Shown here one piece after another: positions 16,779 through 28,651 of a stretch of 64,000 nt of DNA. A program made the position numbers and the translations under genes. The notes beneath the pieces are model-generated. The model was not told the DNA's origin. It did no database searches and saw only the letters and a program-made list of their open reading frames with translations. Numbering within the stretch: the first letter of the stretch is position 1; every line of letters begins with the position of its first letter. Origin of the DNA: Actinomadura sp. NBRC 104412 (lineage in GTDB: Bacteria; Actinomycetota; Actinomycetes; Streptosporangiales; Streptosporangiaceae); contig NZ_BSTM01000006.1 in assembly GCF_030269515.1 (NCBI RefSeq), forward strand, positions 62,001 through 126,000, written 5' to 3'.

Positions 16779-19138
16779 ATGAAGTTCACCGACGGTTACT
16801 GGAGGATGCGGGAGGGCGTGCGGGCGTCGTACCCGGTCGAGATCCTCGACTGCGCGGCGCCCGCGCCCGGCTCCCTGGTCGTGCACGCGCCCGTCCAGCA
16901 CATCCGGCACCGCGGCGACCTGCTGCAGGGGCCGCTGGTCACGATCGCGTGCACGGCCGCCGCGCCGGACGTGATCGGCGTGACCATCACCCACTTCGCC
17001 GGGGAGGAGCCGCGCGGCCCCGCGTTCGCCCTGGCCACCGACCCGCCGCCGGACGCGGAGGTCTCCATCACCGATGAGGCGGCCAGCCTCACCTCGGGGG
17101 CGCTCACCGTACGGTTCGGACGCGGCGAGCACTGGGGCATGGACGTCCTCGCGGCAGGTCGCAGGCTGACCGGCACCCGTCCCAAGTCCACCGCGGTCAT
17201 CGACACCGCGGACGGCCGTCACTACGTGCGGGAGCAGCTCGATCTCGGCGTCGACCACCACGTGTACGGGCTGGGTGAACGGTTCGGCCCGCTGGTGCGC
17301 AACGGCCAGCAGGTGGACATGTGGAACGCCGACGGCGGCACGGCCAGCGAGCAGGCGTACAAGAACGTGCCGTTCCTCCTGACCGACGCCGGCTACGGGG
17401 TGTTCGTCGACCATCCGGGCCTGGTGTCGTTCGAGGTCGCCTCGGAAGCGGTGGCGCGGACACAGTTCTCGGTCGAGGGCCAGTCGATGCGGTATTTCCT
17501 CATCTACGGGCCGACGCCGAAGGAGATCCTGCGCAAGTACACGGCGCTGACCGGGCGTCCCGCCCGCGTGCCCGGCTGGTCGTTCGGGCTGTGGCTGTCC
17601 ACCTCGTTCACCACCTCCTACGACGAGGCGACCGTCACGGGCTTCATCGACGGAATGGCCGAGCGCGACCTGCCGCTGAGCGTCTTCCATTTCGACTGCT
17701 TCTGGATGCGCGAGTTCCAGTGGTGCGACTTCGAATGGGACCCGCGGGTGTTCCCCGACCCGCCCGGCATGCTGCGCCGCCTCAAGGAACGCGGGCTGCG
17801 GATCTCGGTCTGGATCAACCCGTACATCGCGCAGCTCTCCCCGCTGTTCGCGGAGGCGAAGGAGCGTGGCTACCTGCTCCGGCGCCCGAACGGGGACGTG
17901 TGGCAGTGGGACCTGTGGCAGCCGGGCATGGCGGTCGTCGACTTCACCAACCCCGAGGCGCGCGAATGGTACGCGGCGAAACTGGACGCGCTGCTGGAGA
18001 TGGGCGTCGACTGCTTCAAGACCGATTTCGGGGAGCGCATCCCCACCGACGTCGTCTACTTCGACGGTTCCGATCCGGAACGCGCGCACAACTATTACAC
18101 CTACCTCTATAACCGGACGGTCTTCGAGTTACTGCGAAAGCGGCGGGGCGAGGACGAGGCGGTGGTGTTCGCGCGTTCGGCCACCGCGGGCGGGCAGCGC
18201 TTTCCCGTGCACTGGAGCGGCGATTCGGAATCGACGTTCGAGGGGATGGGGGAGAGCCTGCGAGGCGGCCTTTCCCTGGGCCTGTCGGGGTTCGGCTACT
18301 GGAGCCACGACATCGGCGGTTTCGAGGGGACGCCGGACGCGGGGCTGTTCAAGCGCTGGATCGCGTTCGGGCTGCTGTCGTCCCACAGCCGCCTGCACGG
18401 TAGCCGCTCCTACCGCGTGCCCTGGCTCTTCGACGAGGAGTCGGTGGACGTCCTGCGGCACTTCACCCGCCTGAAGATGCGGCTCATGCCGTACCTGGCG
18501 GGCGCGGCACGGCAGGCCCACGAGGAAGGGCTGCCGATGATGCGCGCGATGATCCTGGAATTCCCGGACGATCCGGCCTGCACTCACCTCGAACGGCAGT
18601 ACATGCTCGGCGACGATCTCCTGGTCGCGCCCGTCTTCACCGTGGAGGGCGACGTCGCGTACTACGTCCCCGACGGCGTCTGGACGCGCTACCTCACCGG
18701 CGAGCGCGTGCACGGGGGACGCTGGGTGCGGGAACGGCACGGCTTCGACAGCGTGCCCCTGCTCGTCCGGCCCGGAGCGGTCGTTCCCGAGGGCGCGGTC
18801 GACGACCGTCCCGACTACCCCCACGCGGAGGGCGTGACCCTGCGCGTGTACGAACCACGGGACGGCGCGCGCGTCACCACCGAGGTCGCCGACGCCACCT
18901 TCACCACCACCCGCCAGGGCGGCGAGCTGCGCGTCACCGCCGAGAACGCGGGGGAGTGGAACGTCCTGCTCGTCAACACCGACCCCGCCTCCATCACCGT
19001 CCAGGGCGGCACCGTGACCGGCCACGACCAGGGCGCTCTCATCCGGGCCACCGCCGCAGACCTCGTCGTCACCCTGCGAAGGCACCCCGAAGCGAACACG
19101 GAAGCAAACACCGAAGGAAACATTGAAGGGATCGCCCC

Positions 19139-19142
<4 letters not shown>
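16779..19142 (+). CDS. yicI: GH31 alpha-xylosidase
   Basis: Cytoplasmic retaining enzyme that removes alpha-linked xylose from the non-reducing end of xyloglucan oligosaccharides such as isoprimeverose. With the ATG at 16779, the nucleophile in KTDFGERIP falls at Asp416 and the acid/base in HWSGDS at Asp482, the same numbers as in E. coli YicI. This supports both the identification and the start over the TTG three bases upstream. It is 787 residues with the N-terminal beta-sandwich, (beta/alpha)8 barrel and C-terminal sheets complete. No signal peptide is present, so the substrate must be imported by the preceding ABC genes. Its stop overlaps the GH1 start. The last ~12 residues are an Asn/Glu/Thr-rich repeat ([11 protein letters not shown]). 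Confidence 0.95.
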
Positions 19143-20536
<1,394 letters not shown>

Positions 20537-20558
20537 GCGGGCGGGGTTGGGCCAGATC

Positions 20559-21815
20559 ATGAGCGAGCTGGAGCGGCGCCTGAAGGCGACCCGGAGGCGA
20601 GCGGGGGGCACGGCGGCGCTGGCGGTCGGGGCGTTCTGCTTCGGGACGGCCGAGGCGCTGCCGATCGGGCTGCTGCCGTTCATCTCCGCGGACCTGGGCA
20701 CGTCGGCCTCGGCGGTCGGCCTGCTGGTCACCGGGTACGGGATCGTGGTCGTGCTGGTCTCGGTGCCGATCACCAAGGTGACGGTGCGGGTGCCGCGCCG
20801 CCCGCTGCTGACCCTGGTGATGGCCGTGTTCGCCCTGATGACGTGGGCGGCGGCGCTGGCACCCGGGTACGGGGCGCTGCTGGCGGCGCGCCTGGTCACC
20901 GCGCTCGCGCAGGCGCTGTTCTGGCCGGTGGCGGTGGTCGCCGCGGCCGGGCTGACGGCACCGGAACGGCGCGGGCGCGCCGCCTCCTACGTCTTCGCCG
21001 GCGGGTCGCTGGCGATCGTGGCGGGCGTCCCCGCCGGGACGTGGCTGGGCGAGGCCATGGGGTGGCGGGCCTCGTTCGCCGCCCTCGGCGCCGTCACGAC
21101 GGCCGCGGCGGTGGCCGTCGCCGTGCTGCTGCCCGGCGGCCCGCCGGGACGCGGCCACGCCGCCGCCGCGACGAACCCGGACGCCCGCGGGTTCCGGCTG
21201 CTCATCGTGGTGGTCGCGCTCACGGTCGGGGCCTGCTTCACCGCCTACACCTATATCACCGAGTTCCTCCTGGACGTGACCGGGCTCAAGGAGACGTGGA
21301 TCAGCCCCGTCCTGCTGGTCAACGGGGCCGGCGACATCGCCGGGATCGGCCTCGCCGCGGCGGTGGTCGACCGGGGCGCGCGGCGGCTGCTCGGCGGCGC
21401 CGCCGCGCTGATGGCGGCGGCGCTGCTGGTGCTGTTCGGACTCGGCGCGCTGCCCGTGGGCGCGGTCGCGGGGGTGATGATGCTGGGCCTGGCGATGCCG
21501 GCCCTCGCCACCGGCATGCAGGCGCGGGTGCTGGAGACGGCGCCCGGCAACACCGACGTCGCCTCGGCCTGGGCCTCGGCCGCGTTCAACGTGGGAATCG
21601 CCGGTGGAGCGCTCGCGGGCGGACTGCTGCTCCCGGTGTACGGTGTGCGCGCCACGGCCCTGGCCGGCGCGTTCGCCGCCGGCGCCGCCGTGGTACTCGT
21701 GTGCGCCGAACGCGTCCTGGCAGGTCCGGGACGTGCGCGGCGGCCTGTGGTCGATCTCGCCGCCCGCGGCGGGATCACGGCGGAGATGGGGATGTGCGGT
21801 GGTCAAGATCACTGA
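20559..21815 (+). CDS. MFS transporter, AraJ/sugar-efflux (DHA1) type
   Basis: Twelve-helix major facilitator of about 418 residues, closest to the AraJ/SotB and multidrug DHA1 group (FCFGTAEALPIGLLPFISADLG; loop-2/3 basic motif VRVPRRPLL). It may export excess sugars or a toxic glycoside while the operon is active; the direction is inferred from the family. I start at ATG 20559. A 9-codon frame (20533-20562) bridges the GH1 stop and this start by two ATGA-like overlaps. The gene end overlaps the LacI gene by 17 bp. Confidence 0.82.
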   Translation: MSELERRLKATRRRAGGTAALAVGAFCFGTAEALPIGLLPFISADLGTSASAVGLLVTGYGIVVVLVSVPITKVTVRVPRRPLLTLVMAVFALMTWAAALAPGYGALLAARLVTALAQALFWPVAVVAAAGLTAPERRGRAASYVFAGGSLAIVAGVPAGTWLGEAMGWRASFAALGAVTTAAAVAVAVLLPGGPPGRGHAAAATNPDARGFRLLIVVVALTVGACFTAYTYITEFLLDVTGLKETWISPVLLVNGAGDIAGIGLAAAVVDRGARRLLGGAAALMAAALLVLFGLGALPVGAVAGVMMLGLAMPALATGMQARVLETAPGNTDVASAWASAAFNVGIAGGALAGGLLLPVYGVRATALAGAFAAGAAVVLVCAERVLAGPGRARRPVVDLAARGGITAEMGMCGGQDH

Positions 21816-22818
21816 TGTGGCGCGGCATGCCGGGGTGTCGCCCAGCACCGTCTCGTACGTGCTGAGCGGCAAGCGGTCGATCTCGGCGGGCACCAGGGAG
21901 CGGGTGCTGGCCAGCATCGCCGAGCTGGGCTACCGGCCGCACGCCGGCGCCCGCGCGCTGGCCAGCAGCCGGTCCAACGTGCTGGCGCTGATGATCCCGT
22001 TGCGCAGCGGCATCCATGTGCCGGTGGTCATGCAGATCGCGGTGGCGGTGGTGACCGCCGCCCGCCGGCACGACCACGACGTGCTGCTGCTCACCCAGGA
22101 GGAGGGCGTGGACGGCCTGCGCCGGGTCGCCGACAGCGCCCTGGTGGACGCGCTGATCGTGATGGACGTCCAGCTGCACGATCCGCGGCTGCCGCTGCTG
22201 AGCGAACTGGGCCGCCCCAGCGTGCTGATCGGCTTCCCCGCCGAGGCCGCCGACCTGACCTGCATCGACCTGGACTTCCACGCGGCCGGGCGGGAGTGCG
22301 CGGACCGGCTCGCCGGGCTGGGGCACCGCACCGTCGCGCTGGTCGGTTCGCCGCCCGAGGTGTACGAGCGCCAGACCGGGTTCGCGCAGCGGGTCGAGAG
22401 CGGCTTCCGCGAGTCGGTCCGGCGGCACGGCCTGTCCGCGAAGGTCTACCCGTGTGAGGCCACCGCCGACGCCGCCCGCGCCCTCGTGCGGCGGCTGCTG
22501 GCCGAGCTGCCGGACCTCACCGGCGTCGTCGTCCACAACGAGCCGGTGATGGACCCGCTGGTGCGCGCGTTCCGGAGCGCCGGGCGCCGCGTCCCCGAGG
22601 ATCTGTCGGTGGTCGCGATCTGCCCGGACGAGCTGGCCGAGCACGCCGAGCCGCCGCTGTCGTCGGTCGCGATCCCCGCCGACGAGGTGGGCCGCCGCGC
22701 GGTGGACCTGCTGATGGCCAAGCTCGCCGGTGAGGACGTGCCCGCCGCCACCCTGCTCCCGCCCCGTCTGACCACCCGCGCCAGTGACCTCCCGTTAGGG
22801 CGGATCGGCGAACGCTGA
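21799..22818 (+). CDS. LacI family transcriptional regulator
   Basis: Sugar-responsive repressor. Residues 3-50 hold the LacI headpiece (ITDVARHAGVSPSTVSYVLSGK) with the hinge helix RALASSRSN; the rest is a periplasmic-binding-like effector domain of normal length (339 residues in total). The start is GTG 21799 after GGAGATGGGG. It lies inside the GH31/GH1 operon, so autoregulation through the TCGAAGCGCTTCGA palindrome at 13617 is the simplest proposal. The HTH recognition residues differ from CebR (VGRGTVSRV there), in line with a different operator. Confidence 0.9.
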   Translation: MVKITDVARHAGVSPSTVSYVLSGKRSISAGTRERVLASIAELGYRPHAGARALASSRSNVLALMIPLRSGIHVPVVMQIAVAVVTAARRHDHDVLLLTQEEGVDGLRRVADSALVDALIVMDVQLHDPRLPLLSELGRPSVLIGFPAEAADLTCIDLDFHAAGRECADRLAGLGHRTVALVGSPPEVYERQTGFAQRVESGFRESVRRHGLSAKVYPCEATADAARALVRRLLAELPDLTGVVVHNEPVMDPLVRAFRSAGRRVPEDLSVVAICPDELAEHAEPPLSSVAIPADEVGRRAVDLLMAKLAGEDVPAATLLPPRLTTRASDLPLGRIGER

Positions 22819-22832
22819 ACGAAGGAGAAGCC

Positions 22833-25800
22833 GTGGTGCCGCACAGACGCAGACGCAGACCGATCATCTCCGTTCTCTCCGGGGCGGCACTCGCCGCCAC
22901 CCTGGTCGCGGCACCTCCGGCCGCGGCCCTCGACACCCTCCCGTTCCGGAACCCGGACCTGCCGGTGAACGCGCGCGTCGAGGACCTGCTCGGCCGCCTC
23001 ACCCTGGACGAGAAGGTGTCGCTCCTGCACCAGTACCAGCCGGCCATCCCGCGGCTGGGCATCAAGCGGTTCAAGACCGGGACCGAGGCGCTGCACGGCC
23101 TGGCCTGGTCCACCGACATCAACTCCACCCCGCCGGGCGCCGTGCGCACCGCCACCGCCACCGTGTTCCCGCAGTCGGTCGGGCTCGGCGCCACCTGGAA
23201 CCCCTCGCTGATGAGGCGGGTGGGTTCCGCCGTGGGCGACGAGGCACGCGGCTACAACAAGGAGAACTCCGACCTGTGGGGCCTCCAGCTGTGGGCTCCC
23301 GTCGTCAACCTGCTCCGCGACCCCCGGTGGGGACGCAACGAGGAGGGCTACTCCGAGGACGCGCTCCTCACCGGTGTGCTGGCCACCGCGTACGGCAAGG
23401 GCATCTCGGGCGACGACCCGCGCTACCTCAAGGCCGCGCCCGTCCTGAAGCACTACCTGGCCAACAACAACGAGATCCGCCGGGACACGACGTCCTCCAG
23501 CCTGCGCCCGCGGGTGAAGAAGGAGTACGACGAGGTCCCGTTCAAACTGCCGATCTCCGCGGACGCCGCGACCGGGATCATGACCGCCTACAACCTGATC
23601 AACGGCCGTCCCGCCACCGCCCACCCCGACGCCCGGGACGTCGTCCGCTCGTGGACGGACCGGACGCTGTTCAACGTCACCGACGCGCACGGCCCCAACA
23701 ACCTGGTGAACTCGCAGCGGTACTACGGCACCCTCGCCGAGGCGGACGCCGCCACCCTCAAGGCGGGCGTGGACAGCTTCACCACCGACGACACCAACTC
23801 CGGCATCACGATCGCCGCGGTGAAGGAGGCGCTGTCCAAGGGCCTGCTGGCCGAGCCGGACGTGGACACCGCCGTGCGCCACATCCTGTCGATCCGCGTC
23901 AGGCTGGGCGAGTTCGACCCGGACGGCGGCCCCTACGCCAAGATCACCAAGGCGGTGGTGGACAGCCCCGAGCACCGGCGGCTGGCCCGGCAGGCCGCCA
24001 CCGAGCAGCTCGTGCTGCTCAAGAACCAGAACAGGACCCTTCCGCTGGACGCGAGACGCGACAAGAAGGTCGCGGTCGTCGGCCCCCTGTCGGACACCCT
24101 CTACACCGACTGGTACTCCGGCGCCCTCCCGTACCGGGTCACGCCCTTGGACGGGATCCGGCAGCGCCTCGCGTCCACCGGCGGGTCCGTCGCGGGCACG
24201 GAGGCCGTGGACCGCATCGCGCTCAAGGACCCGGCCACCGGCAGGTACGTCACCGGCGGCGCCGACGCCGACGGCGACCTCCTCAAGCTCGCCGACACCA
24301 CCTCCGCGGCGACCTCCCAGTTCGACGTGTTCGACTGGGGCCAGGGCGTGCTGACCCTGCGGAGCGCCGCCAACGGCAAGACGGTCGGGCGCTTCGTCAG
24401 GCCCGACGGGAGCTGGACCGACAACCTCGCCAACGACCAGGCGCAGCCCTCCGGATGGTTCGTCCAGCAGATGTTCAAGCTGGAACCGCACGGCGACGGC
24501 GTCCTGCTCCGGTACGCCGGGTACGAGAAGGCGTTCGACTGGGCCGAGCCCGCCAAGACCTACCTCAAGGCCGGCGCGGACGGCACCCTTGTCCTGGCCA
24601 CCAAGGAGGAGGCCACCACCTTCACCCGCGAGGTCGTGCGCAGCGGCGTGGACGACGCCGTGAACGCGGCCAAGGACGCGGATGCGGCGATCGTGGTCGT
24701 CGGCAGCATGCCGTTCATCAACGGGCGCGAGGACCACGACCGCACCACGATGGCGCTGGCCGAAGGCCAGTCCGCGCTGGTCAAGGCCGTGCGGAAGGCG
24801 AACCCCAACACGGTCGTCGTGGTCGAGAACAGCTACCCGACCACCCTCACCTGGGAGCAGAGGCACATCCCGGCGATCCTGTGGTCGAGCCATGCCGGTG
24901 CCGAGACGGGCAACGCCCTGGCTGCGGTGCTGTTCGGCGACACCGGGCCGTCCGGGCGGCTCCCGCAGACCTGGTACCGCTCGGAGAGCGACCTGCCCGA
25001 CATCCTCGACTACGACATCATCAAGTCGGACCGGACCTACCAGTACTTCAAGGGCACGCCCCTCTACCCGTTCGGGCACGGCCTCTCCTACGGCACGTTC
25101 CGGTACGGGCGTCCCGACGTGCGGCTGCGCGACGGGCATGTCACCGTGACCGTCCCGGTCACCAACATCGGGAAGGTCGCGGCGGACGAGGTGGTGCAGC
25201 TCTACACCCACCAGCGGACCTCACGCGTGAAACAGCCGCTCAAGAAGCTGCGCGACTTCGAGAAGGTGCGGATCGCGCCCGGCCGCACCAGCACGGTCAC
25301 GCTCGGGTTCCGCGTCTCCGATCTCGCGCACTGGGACGTCACCCGCAACCGGTGGACCGTGGAGAAGGCCGACCACGACATCATGATCGGCGCTTCGTCC
25401 GCGGACATCAGGCGGCGCGCCACCCTCGCCGTGCCGGGCGAGACCGTCCCCGCCCGCGATCTCACCCGGCCCACCCGCGCCGTCGACTTCGACGACCACC
25501 AGGGCGCCGGAATCGTGGACGAGAGCAAGCCGTCCGGTGACGCCCTCGCCGCGGGCGCGGGCGGATGGGTCGCCTTCACCGGCGCCGACTTCGGACCGCG
25601 GGGCGTCCGCGGCCTGCGGGTGCGGGCGGCGAAGGAGAGTCCGGGCGACACGACCGCGCAGGTCCGTCTCGGCTCGCCGACCGGGCGCCTGGCCGGGACG
25701 GTCACCATCCCGTCCACCGGCGACCGCTACACCTACCGCGACCTCACCGCCGCGGTCACCGGGGTGTCCGGACGCCAGGACGTCTACCTGGTGTTCGGCG

Positions 25801-25838
25801 GCGACGTCCGGCTGAGCACCTTCGCCTTCACACGCTAG
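22833..25838 (+). CDS. Secreted GH3 beta-glycosidase with inner beta-trefoil-like insert and C-terminal CBM6-like domain
   Basis: Exported exo-beta-glucosidase or beta-xylosidase. The Arg-rich N-terminus and hydrophobic segment end at AAALDT (about residue 34). The GH3 barrel has the KHY motif (206-208) and nucleophile Asp284 in NVTDAHGPNN. Between barrel and second sandwich, residues ~465-605 form an Asp/Gly-rich, fascin-like segment where many GH3 enzymes carry PA14. A fibronectin III-like domain (PVTNIGKVAADEVVQLY) and a ~120-residue galactose-binding-like/CBM6 region (from AVDFDDHQGAG) follow. The 1001 residues are long for GH3. Start GTG 22833 is 14 bp after the LacI gene, so it probably belongs to the same operon. 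It would act outside on substrates whose products are then imported. Confidence 0.88.
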   Translation: MVPHRRRRRPIISVLSGAALAATLVAAPPAAALDTLPFRNPDLPVNARVEDLLGRLTLDEKVSLLHQYQPAIPRLGIKRFKTGTEALHGLAWSTDINSTPPGAVRTATATVFPQSVGLGATWNPSLMRRVGSAVGDEARGYNKENSDLWGLQLWAPVVNLLRDPRWGRNEEGYSEDALLTGVLATAYGKGISGDDPRYLKAAPVLKHYLANNNEIRRDTTSSSLRPRVKKEYDEVPFKLPISADAATGIMTAYNLINGRPATAHPDARDVVRSWTDRTLFNVTDAHGPNNLVNSQRYYGTLAEADAATLKAGVDSFTTDDTNSGITIAAVKEALSKGLLAEPDVDTAVRHILSIRVRLGEFDPDGGPYAKITKAVVDSPEHRRLARQAATEQLVLLKNQNRTLPLDARRDKKVAVVGPLSDTLYTDWYSGALPYRVTPLDGIRQRLASTGGSVAGTEAVDRIALKDPATGRYVTGGADADGDLLKLADTTSAATSQFDVFDWGQGVLTLRSAANGKTVGRFVRPDGSWTDNLANDQAQPSGWFVQQMFKLEPHGDGVLLRYAGYEKAFDWAEPAKTYLKAGADGTLVLATKEEATTFTREVVRSGVDDAVNAAKDADAAIVVVGSMPFINGREDHDRTTMALAEGQSALVKAVRKANPNTVVVVENSYPTTLTWEQRHIPAILWSSHAGAETGNALAAVLFGDTGPSGRLPQTWYRSESDLPDILDYDIIKSDRTYQYFKGTPLYPFGHGLSYGTFRYGRPDVRLRDGHVTVTVPVTNIGKVAADEVVQLYTHQRTSRVKQPLKKLRDFEKVRIAPGRTSTVTLGFRVSDLAHWDVTRNRWTVEKADHDIMIGASSADIRRRATLAVPGETVPARDLTRPTRAVDFDDHQGAGIVDESKPSGDALAAGAGGWVAFTGADFGPRGVRGLRVRAAKESPGDTTAQVRLGSPTGRLAGTVTIPSTGDRYTYRDLTAAVTGVSGRQDVYLVFGGDVRLSTFAFTR

Positions 25839-25848
25839 GAGCAGGGCG

Positions 25849-26340
25849 TCAGGCGGAACGTGAGGCCGAGTGGTAGGCGCGATGCACCTCGCGCATCCGT
25901 TCGGCCAGTTCCGGGACGGGGCCCTCGACGACCACGCCGGGGGCCACGTCCCGGGCCGGGATCGCCGCGACCGGCGACGGCGGCTCGCCCCATTCCGCAC
26001 GCCATCGCGTGAGCTGCGCCGAGGACGCCGCGTACACGATCCGGCCGAGCCCGACCCAGCCGTGCGCCGCCGCGCACATGGGGCAGTGCTCGCCCGAGGT
26101 GTAGACGGTGGCCGCCGCCCGCTCCTGTGCGGTCAGGTTCGCCGCGGCCCACCGGGCCAGCGCGAACTCCGGGTGTGCCGTCGCGTCCCCGGTGGAGGTG
26201 ATCCGGTTGTGGTCCTCGGCGAGGACCGTCCCGTCGCCGCCCACCAGCACCGAGCCGAAGGGCTCCTCGCCCGCATCCATCGCCTGTTTCGCCAGCTCGA
26301 TGCACCGTTCGAGGTGCCGTATCCCGGTTTCGTCGATCAT
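25849..26340 (-). CDS. Cytidine/deoxycytidylate deaminase-fold nucleoside deaminase
   Basis: Zinc-dependent hydrolytic deaminase of the guanine/cytosine deaminase group, 163 residues. The zinc and proton-shuttle motif is HPE (AHPEFAL) instead of the more frequent HAE, and the two Cys ligands are in EHCPMCAAA. The start is ATG 26340; a GTG two codons upstream is possible. It is monocistronic and convergent with the GH3 gene, with only 10 bp between their stops. The base or nucleoside it deaminates is unknown, and other members act on guanine, cytosine or creatinine. Confidence 0.82.
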   Translation of the reverse strand: MIDETGIRHLERCIELAKQAMDAGEEPFGSVLVGGDGTVLAEDHNRITSTGDATAHPEFALARWAAANLTAQERAAATVYTSGEHCPMCAAAHGWVGLGRIVYAASSAQLTRWRAEWGEPPSPVAAIPARDVAPGVVVEGPVPELAERMREVHRAYHSASRSA

Positions 26341-26413
26341 GGTCACCGTCCTATCACAGGTACCGCACGGAAAGGGGATGGCCGTTCACGCGGCGGCCTG
26401 TCAGCATTCCCGG

Positions 26414-28606
26414 GTGAGCGCGAACCTGGAGGAACTGGTCATCCGGCATACCCGCCGCGTGCCCGTCCCGTCCGTCACCCCGGATCCGGGCCGCCGGATC
26501 GGCTCGCCGGGCGTCGCGGCGCGCCGGTTCGACGCCGTGCTGATGTCGGCGGGATTCAAGCTGTCGCGCGATCTGCTGTCCCGCCTCTCCGGCCTTCCCG
26601 AGCAGACGGTCGTGGATCTGGCGGTGCGCGTCCTGCCGGTCGTGCGGCGCCTCGCCGGTGACCACGTGCGGCACAACGCCTACTTCCGGGACTTCCCGAA
26701 CAACGTGCCCGACACGCTGGGCTTCTGGCTGAGCTGCGTCCGCGAGGCGTTCCCCGACCCGGTCGAGGCGTGGGGGGCCGAGTCGAGGGTGGAACACGGC
26801 GTCCAGAACCTCCTCGATCTGCCGGGCTACGGCCGCTACCGGCACACCTACGAGGAGCTGCTGGACGCCCACGACGAGCTGATCGAGAGCGCCGGTGACC
26901 GCGTGACCGTCCTGCACCCGGGCGGTTCACTGGACGAGGAGGTCACCGGCCTGTACCTCGCCCTGGCCGGAAGCGTCACCCCGCTCACCGGCGCCCACGC
27001 GGAGGACCTGCGCGTCCTGGCCGAGCGCTGCGCGGACGGGCCGCAGCCGGAACGGATCCCCGTCCGGGAGAACCGCGCCCTCATCAACCAGGCGCGCCTC
27101 CACACCGGCGCCGGCCTGCTCCTGGACACCGTCACGGACGTGCTCCGCCTCGCCTGCGCCCTGTCGGACGGGGACGTGAGCCTCGCCGGGCCGTCCCGCT
27201 TCGTCTCCTTCCCCCGCCCGGTGCGGCGCGCCCTGCTCGCCGGGCTGGACGACGTCGTGCGCGCCGCCCCGGCCAAGCTCGGGGACGTGGCCGCGCACCG
27301 CGAGGAGTGGAAGCGGCTCGGCGAACGGCTCCACCCACACGAGTACGGCACGCGCTGGCCCCACGCCGCCGGCGTCTTCGCCGTCGCTCGCGGGGAGCGG
27401 CGGGCGCCGTCGTTCGCCTCGCGGGTCGAGGCCCTTCTCGCCGCCGGTGACGTGGCGGGCGCCGCGACGCTGCTGCGTTCGGCGCCCGGCCTGCTGTTCC
27501 GCTCGCTGGACCGGCTGCTGCGGCTCGCCCCGTCCGCCGCCGTCCAGGACGCGGTGCTGGAGGCCGCCGCGTCCGTGGCCGACCAGGTGTCCGGGCGCGT
27601 CCTGCTCTCGGTACGCGAGCACCTGCTCAACCGCGGGGGCTCGCGCGGCCGTACGCGCGTCTTCGTCAACCGGCTGAGCAGAGGGCGGACCACCGCCGAC
27701 ACCCGGCCTCCCCTCGGCAAGGGCGTCATCACCGGGCTGTCGGCGTTCCTGGACACCGAGGTCCAGCGCCGCCTGCCCGAGGTCGGCCACCTGCTCGTCG
27801 ACCCCGCCGTCCTGGACGTCGCGCTGCCTCTCAGCGGCGGGGCCGCCGCCGACGGCCTCGGCACGCTGCCCCGCGGCTCGGTGTCACCGGTCGACGGCGA
27901 GCTGCTGCGCTTGTTCGTCCACTGGCGCGAGCGGCGGATCCCCACCGACGTCGACCTGTCGGCGCTGCTGCTGGACGCCGGCCACCTGAACCCGCGAAGG
28001 CTGTCGTACACGTCCCTGAGCATCCCCGGTGGCGCGCACTCCGGTGACCTCACCGCAGCGCCGGACGGCGCCTCGGAGTTCATCGACCTGCGGCTCGGCG
28101 AGATCGAGGCGGACGTGATCATCCCGCAGGTGCGCATCCGCTCCGGCGAGGGGTTCGAGGAGGTCGCCGAGTCGTTCTTCGGGTTCATGCTGCGGGACGC
28201 GGAGCAGAAGGGCCGCCCGTTCGAGCCCCGCACCGTCCGGATGAAGTCCGACCTGCGCGGACCCGGCCGGGTCGCGCTGCCCCTGGCGTTCCTGCGCGGG
28301 GAGGACGGCGGGTGGCGCGCCAAGTGGCTGCACCTCTACCTGAAGGGACGCCCGTCGTTCGACCGGGGCGAAGGCGACCGGCTGACGATGCCGGACCTGG
28401 TGCGCCGCCTGGCCGACCGCCGGTTCCTGACCGTCCGCCACCTCATCGACCTGCTGGCGCCCGGCGCCGCCTCGGTGACGTTCTGGGACGGGACGCGACT
28501 CCCCGGTCATCCCGTCACCTTCGTGGGCCTGGCACGCCCGGACGGCCTGCACGAGAAGTCCACCGTGGTCACGACGGGAAACCTGCGCGACCTCATCCCC
28601 GCCTGA
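26414..28606 (+). CDS. Large protein with C-terminal TerD-like domain
   Basis: The function is unknown. The last third resembles the TerD calcium-binding fold of tellurite/stress proteins: TDVDLSALLLDA, LSYTSLSIPGGAHSGD and SEFIDLRL are the recognisable blocks. The N-terminal ~480 residues are helical and Leu/Arg-rich, without a domain I can name. No membrane segment or signal is seen. Start GTG 26414 (730 residues) gives an N-terminus SANLEELVIRHTRRVPV that looks natural; ATG 26378 is an alternative but has its purine tract directly abutting. It is divergent from the deaminase with about 73 bp between. It resembles the SCO0854/MXAN_6230 family, but I see no RING cysteines. Confidence 0.6.
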   Translation: MSANLEELVIRHTRRVPVPSVTPDPGRRIGSPGVAARRFDAVLMSAGFKLSRDLLSRLSGLPEQTVVDLAVRVLPVVRRLAGDHVRHNAYFRDFPNNVPDTLGFWLSCVREAFPDPVEAWGAESRVEHGVQNLLDLPGYGRYRHTYEELLDAHDELIESAGDRVTVLHPGGSLDEEVTGLYLALAGSVTPLTGAHAEDLRVLAERCADGPQPERIPVRENRALINQARLHTGAGLLLDTVTDVLRLACALSDGDVSLAGPSRFVSFPRPVRRALLAGLDDVVRAAPAKLGDVAAHREEWKRLGERLHPHEYGTRWPHAAGVFAVARGERRAPSFASRVEALLAAGDVAGAATLLRSAPGLLFRSLDRLLRLAPSAAVQDAVLEAAASVADQVSGRVLLSVREHLLNRGGSRGRTRVFVNRLSRGRTTADTRPPLGKGVITGLSAFLDTEVQRRLPEVGHLLVDPAVLDVALPLSGGAAADGLGTLPRGSVSPVDGELLRLFVHWRERRIPTDVDLSALLLDAGHLNPRRLSYTSLSIPGGAHSGDLTAAPDGASEFIDLRLGEIEADVIIPQVRIRSGEGFEEVAESFFGFMLRDAEQKGRPFEPRTVRMKSDLRGPGRVALPLAFLRGEDGGWRAKWLHLYLKGRPSFDRGEGDRLTMPDLVRRLADRRFLTVRHLIDLLAPGAASVTFWDGTRLPGHPVTFVGLARPDGLHEKSTVVTTGNLRDLIPA

Positions 28607-28651
28607 CTGTTAGGGTCACCGGCGGGGCGAGGCCATGAGGGCGCTTCCTTC

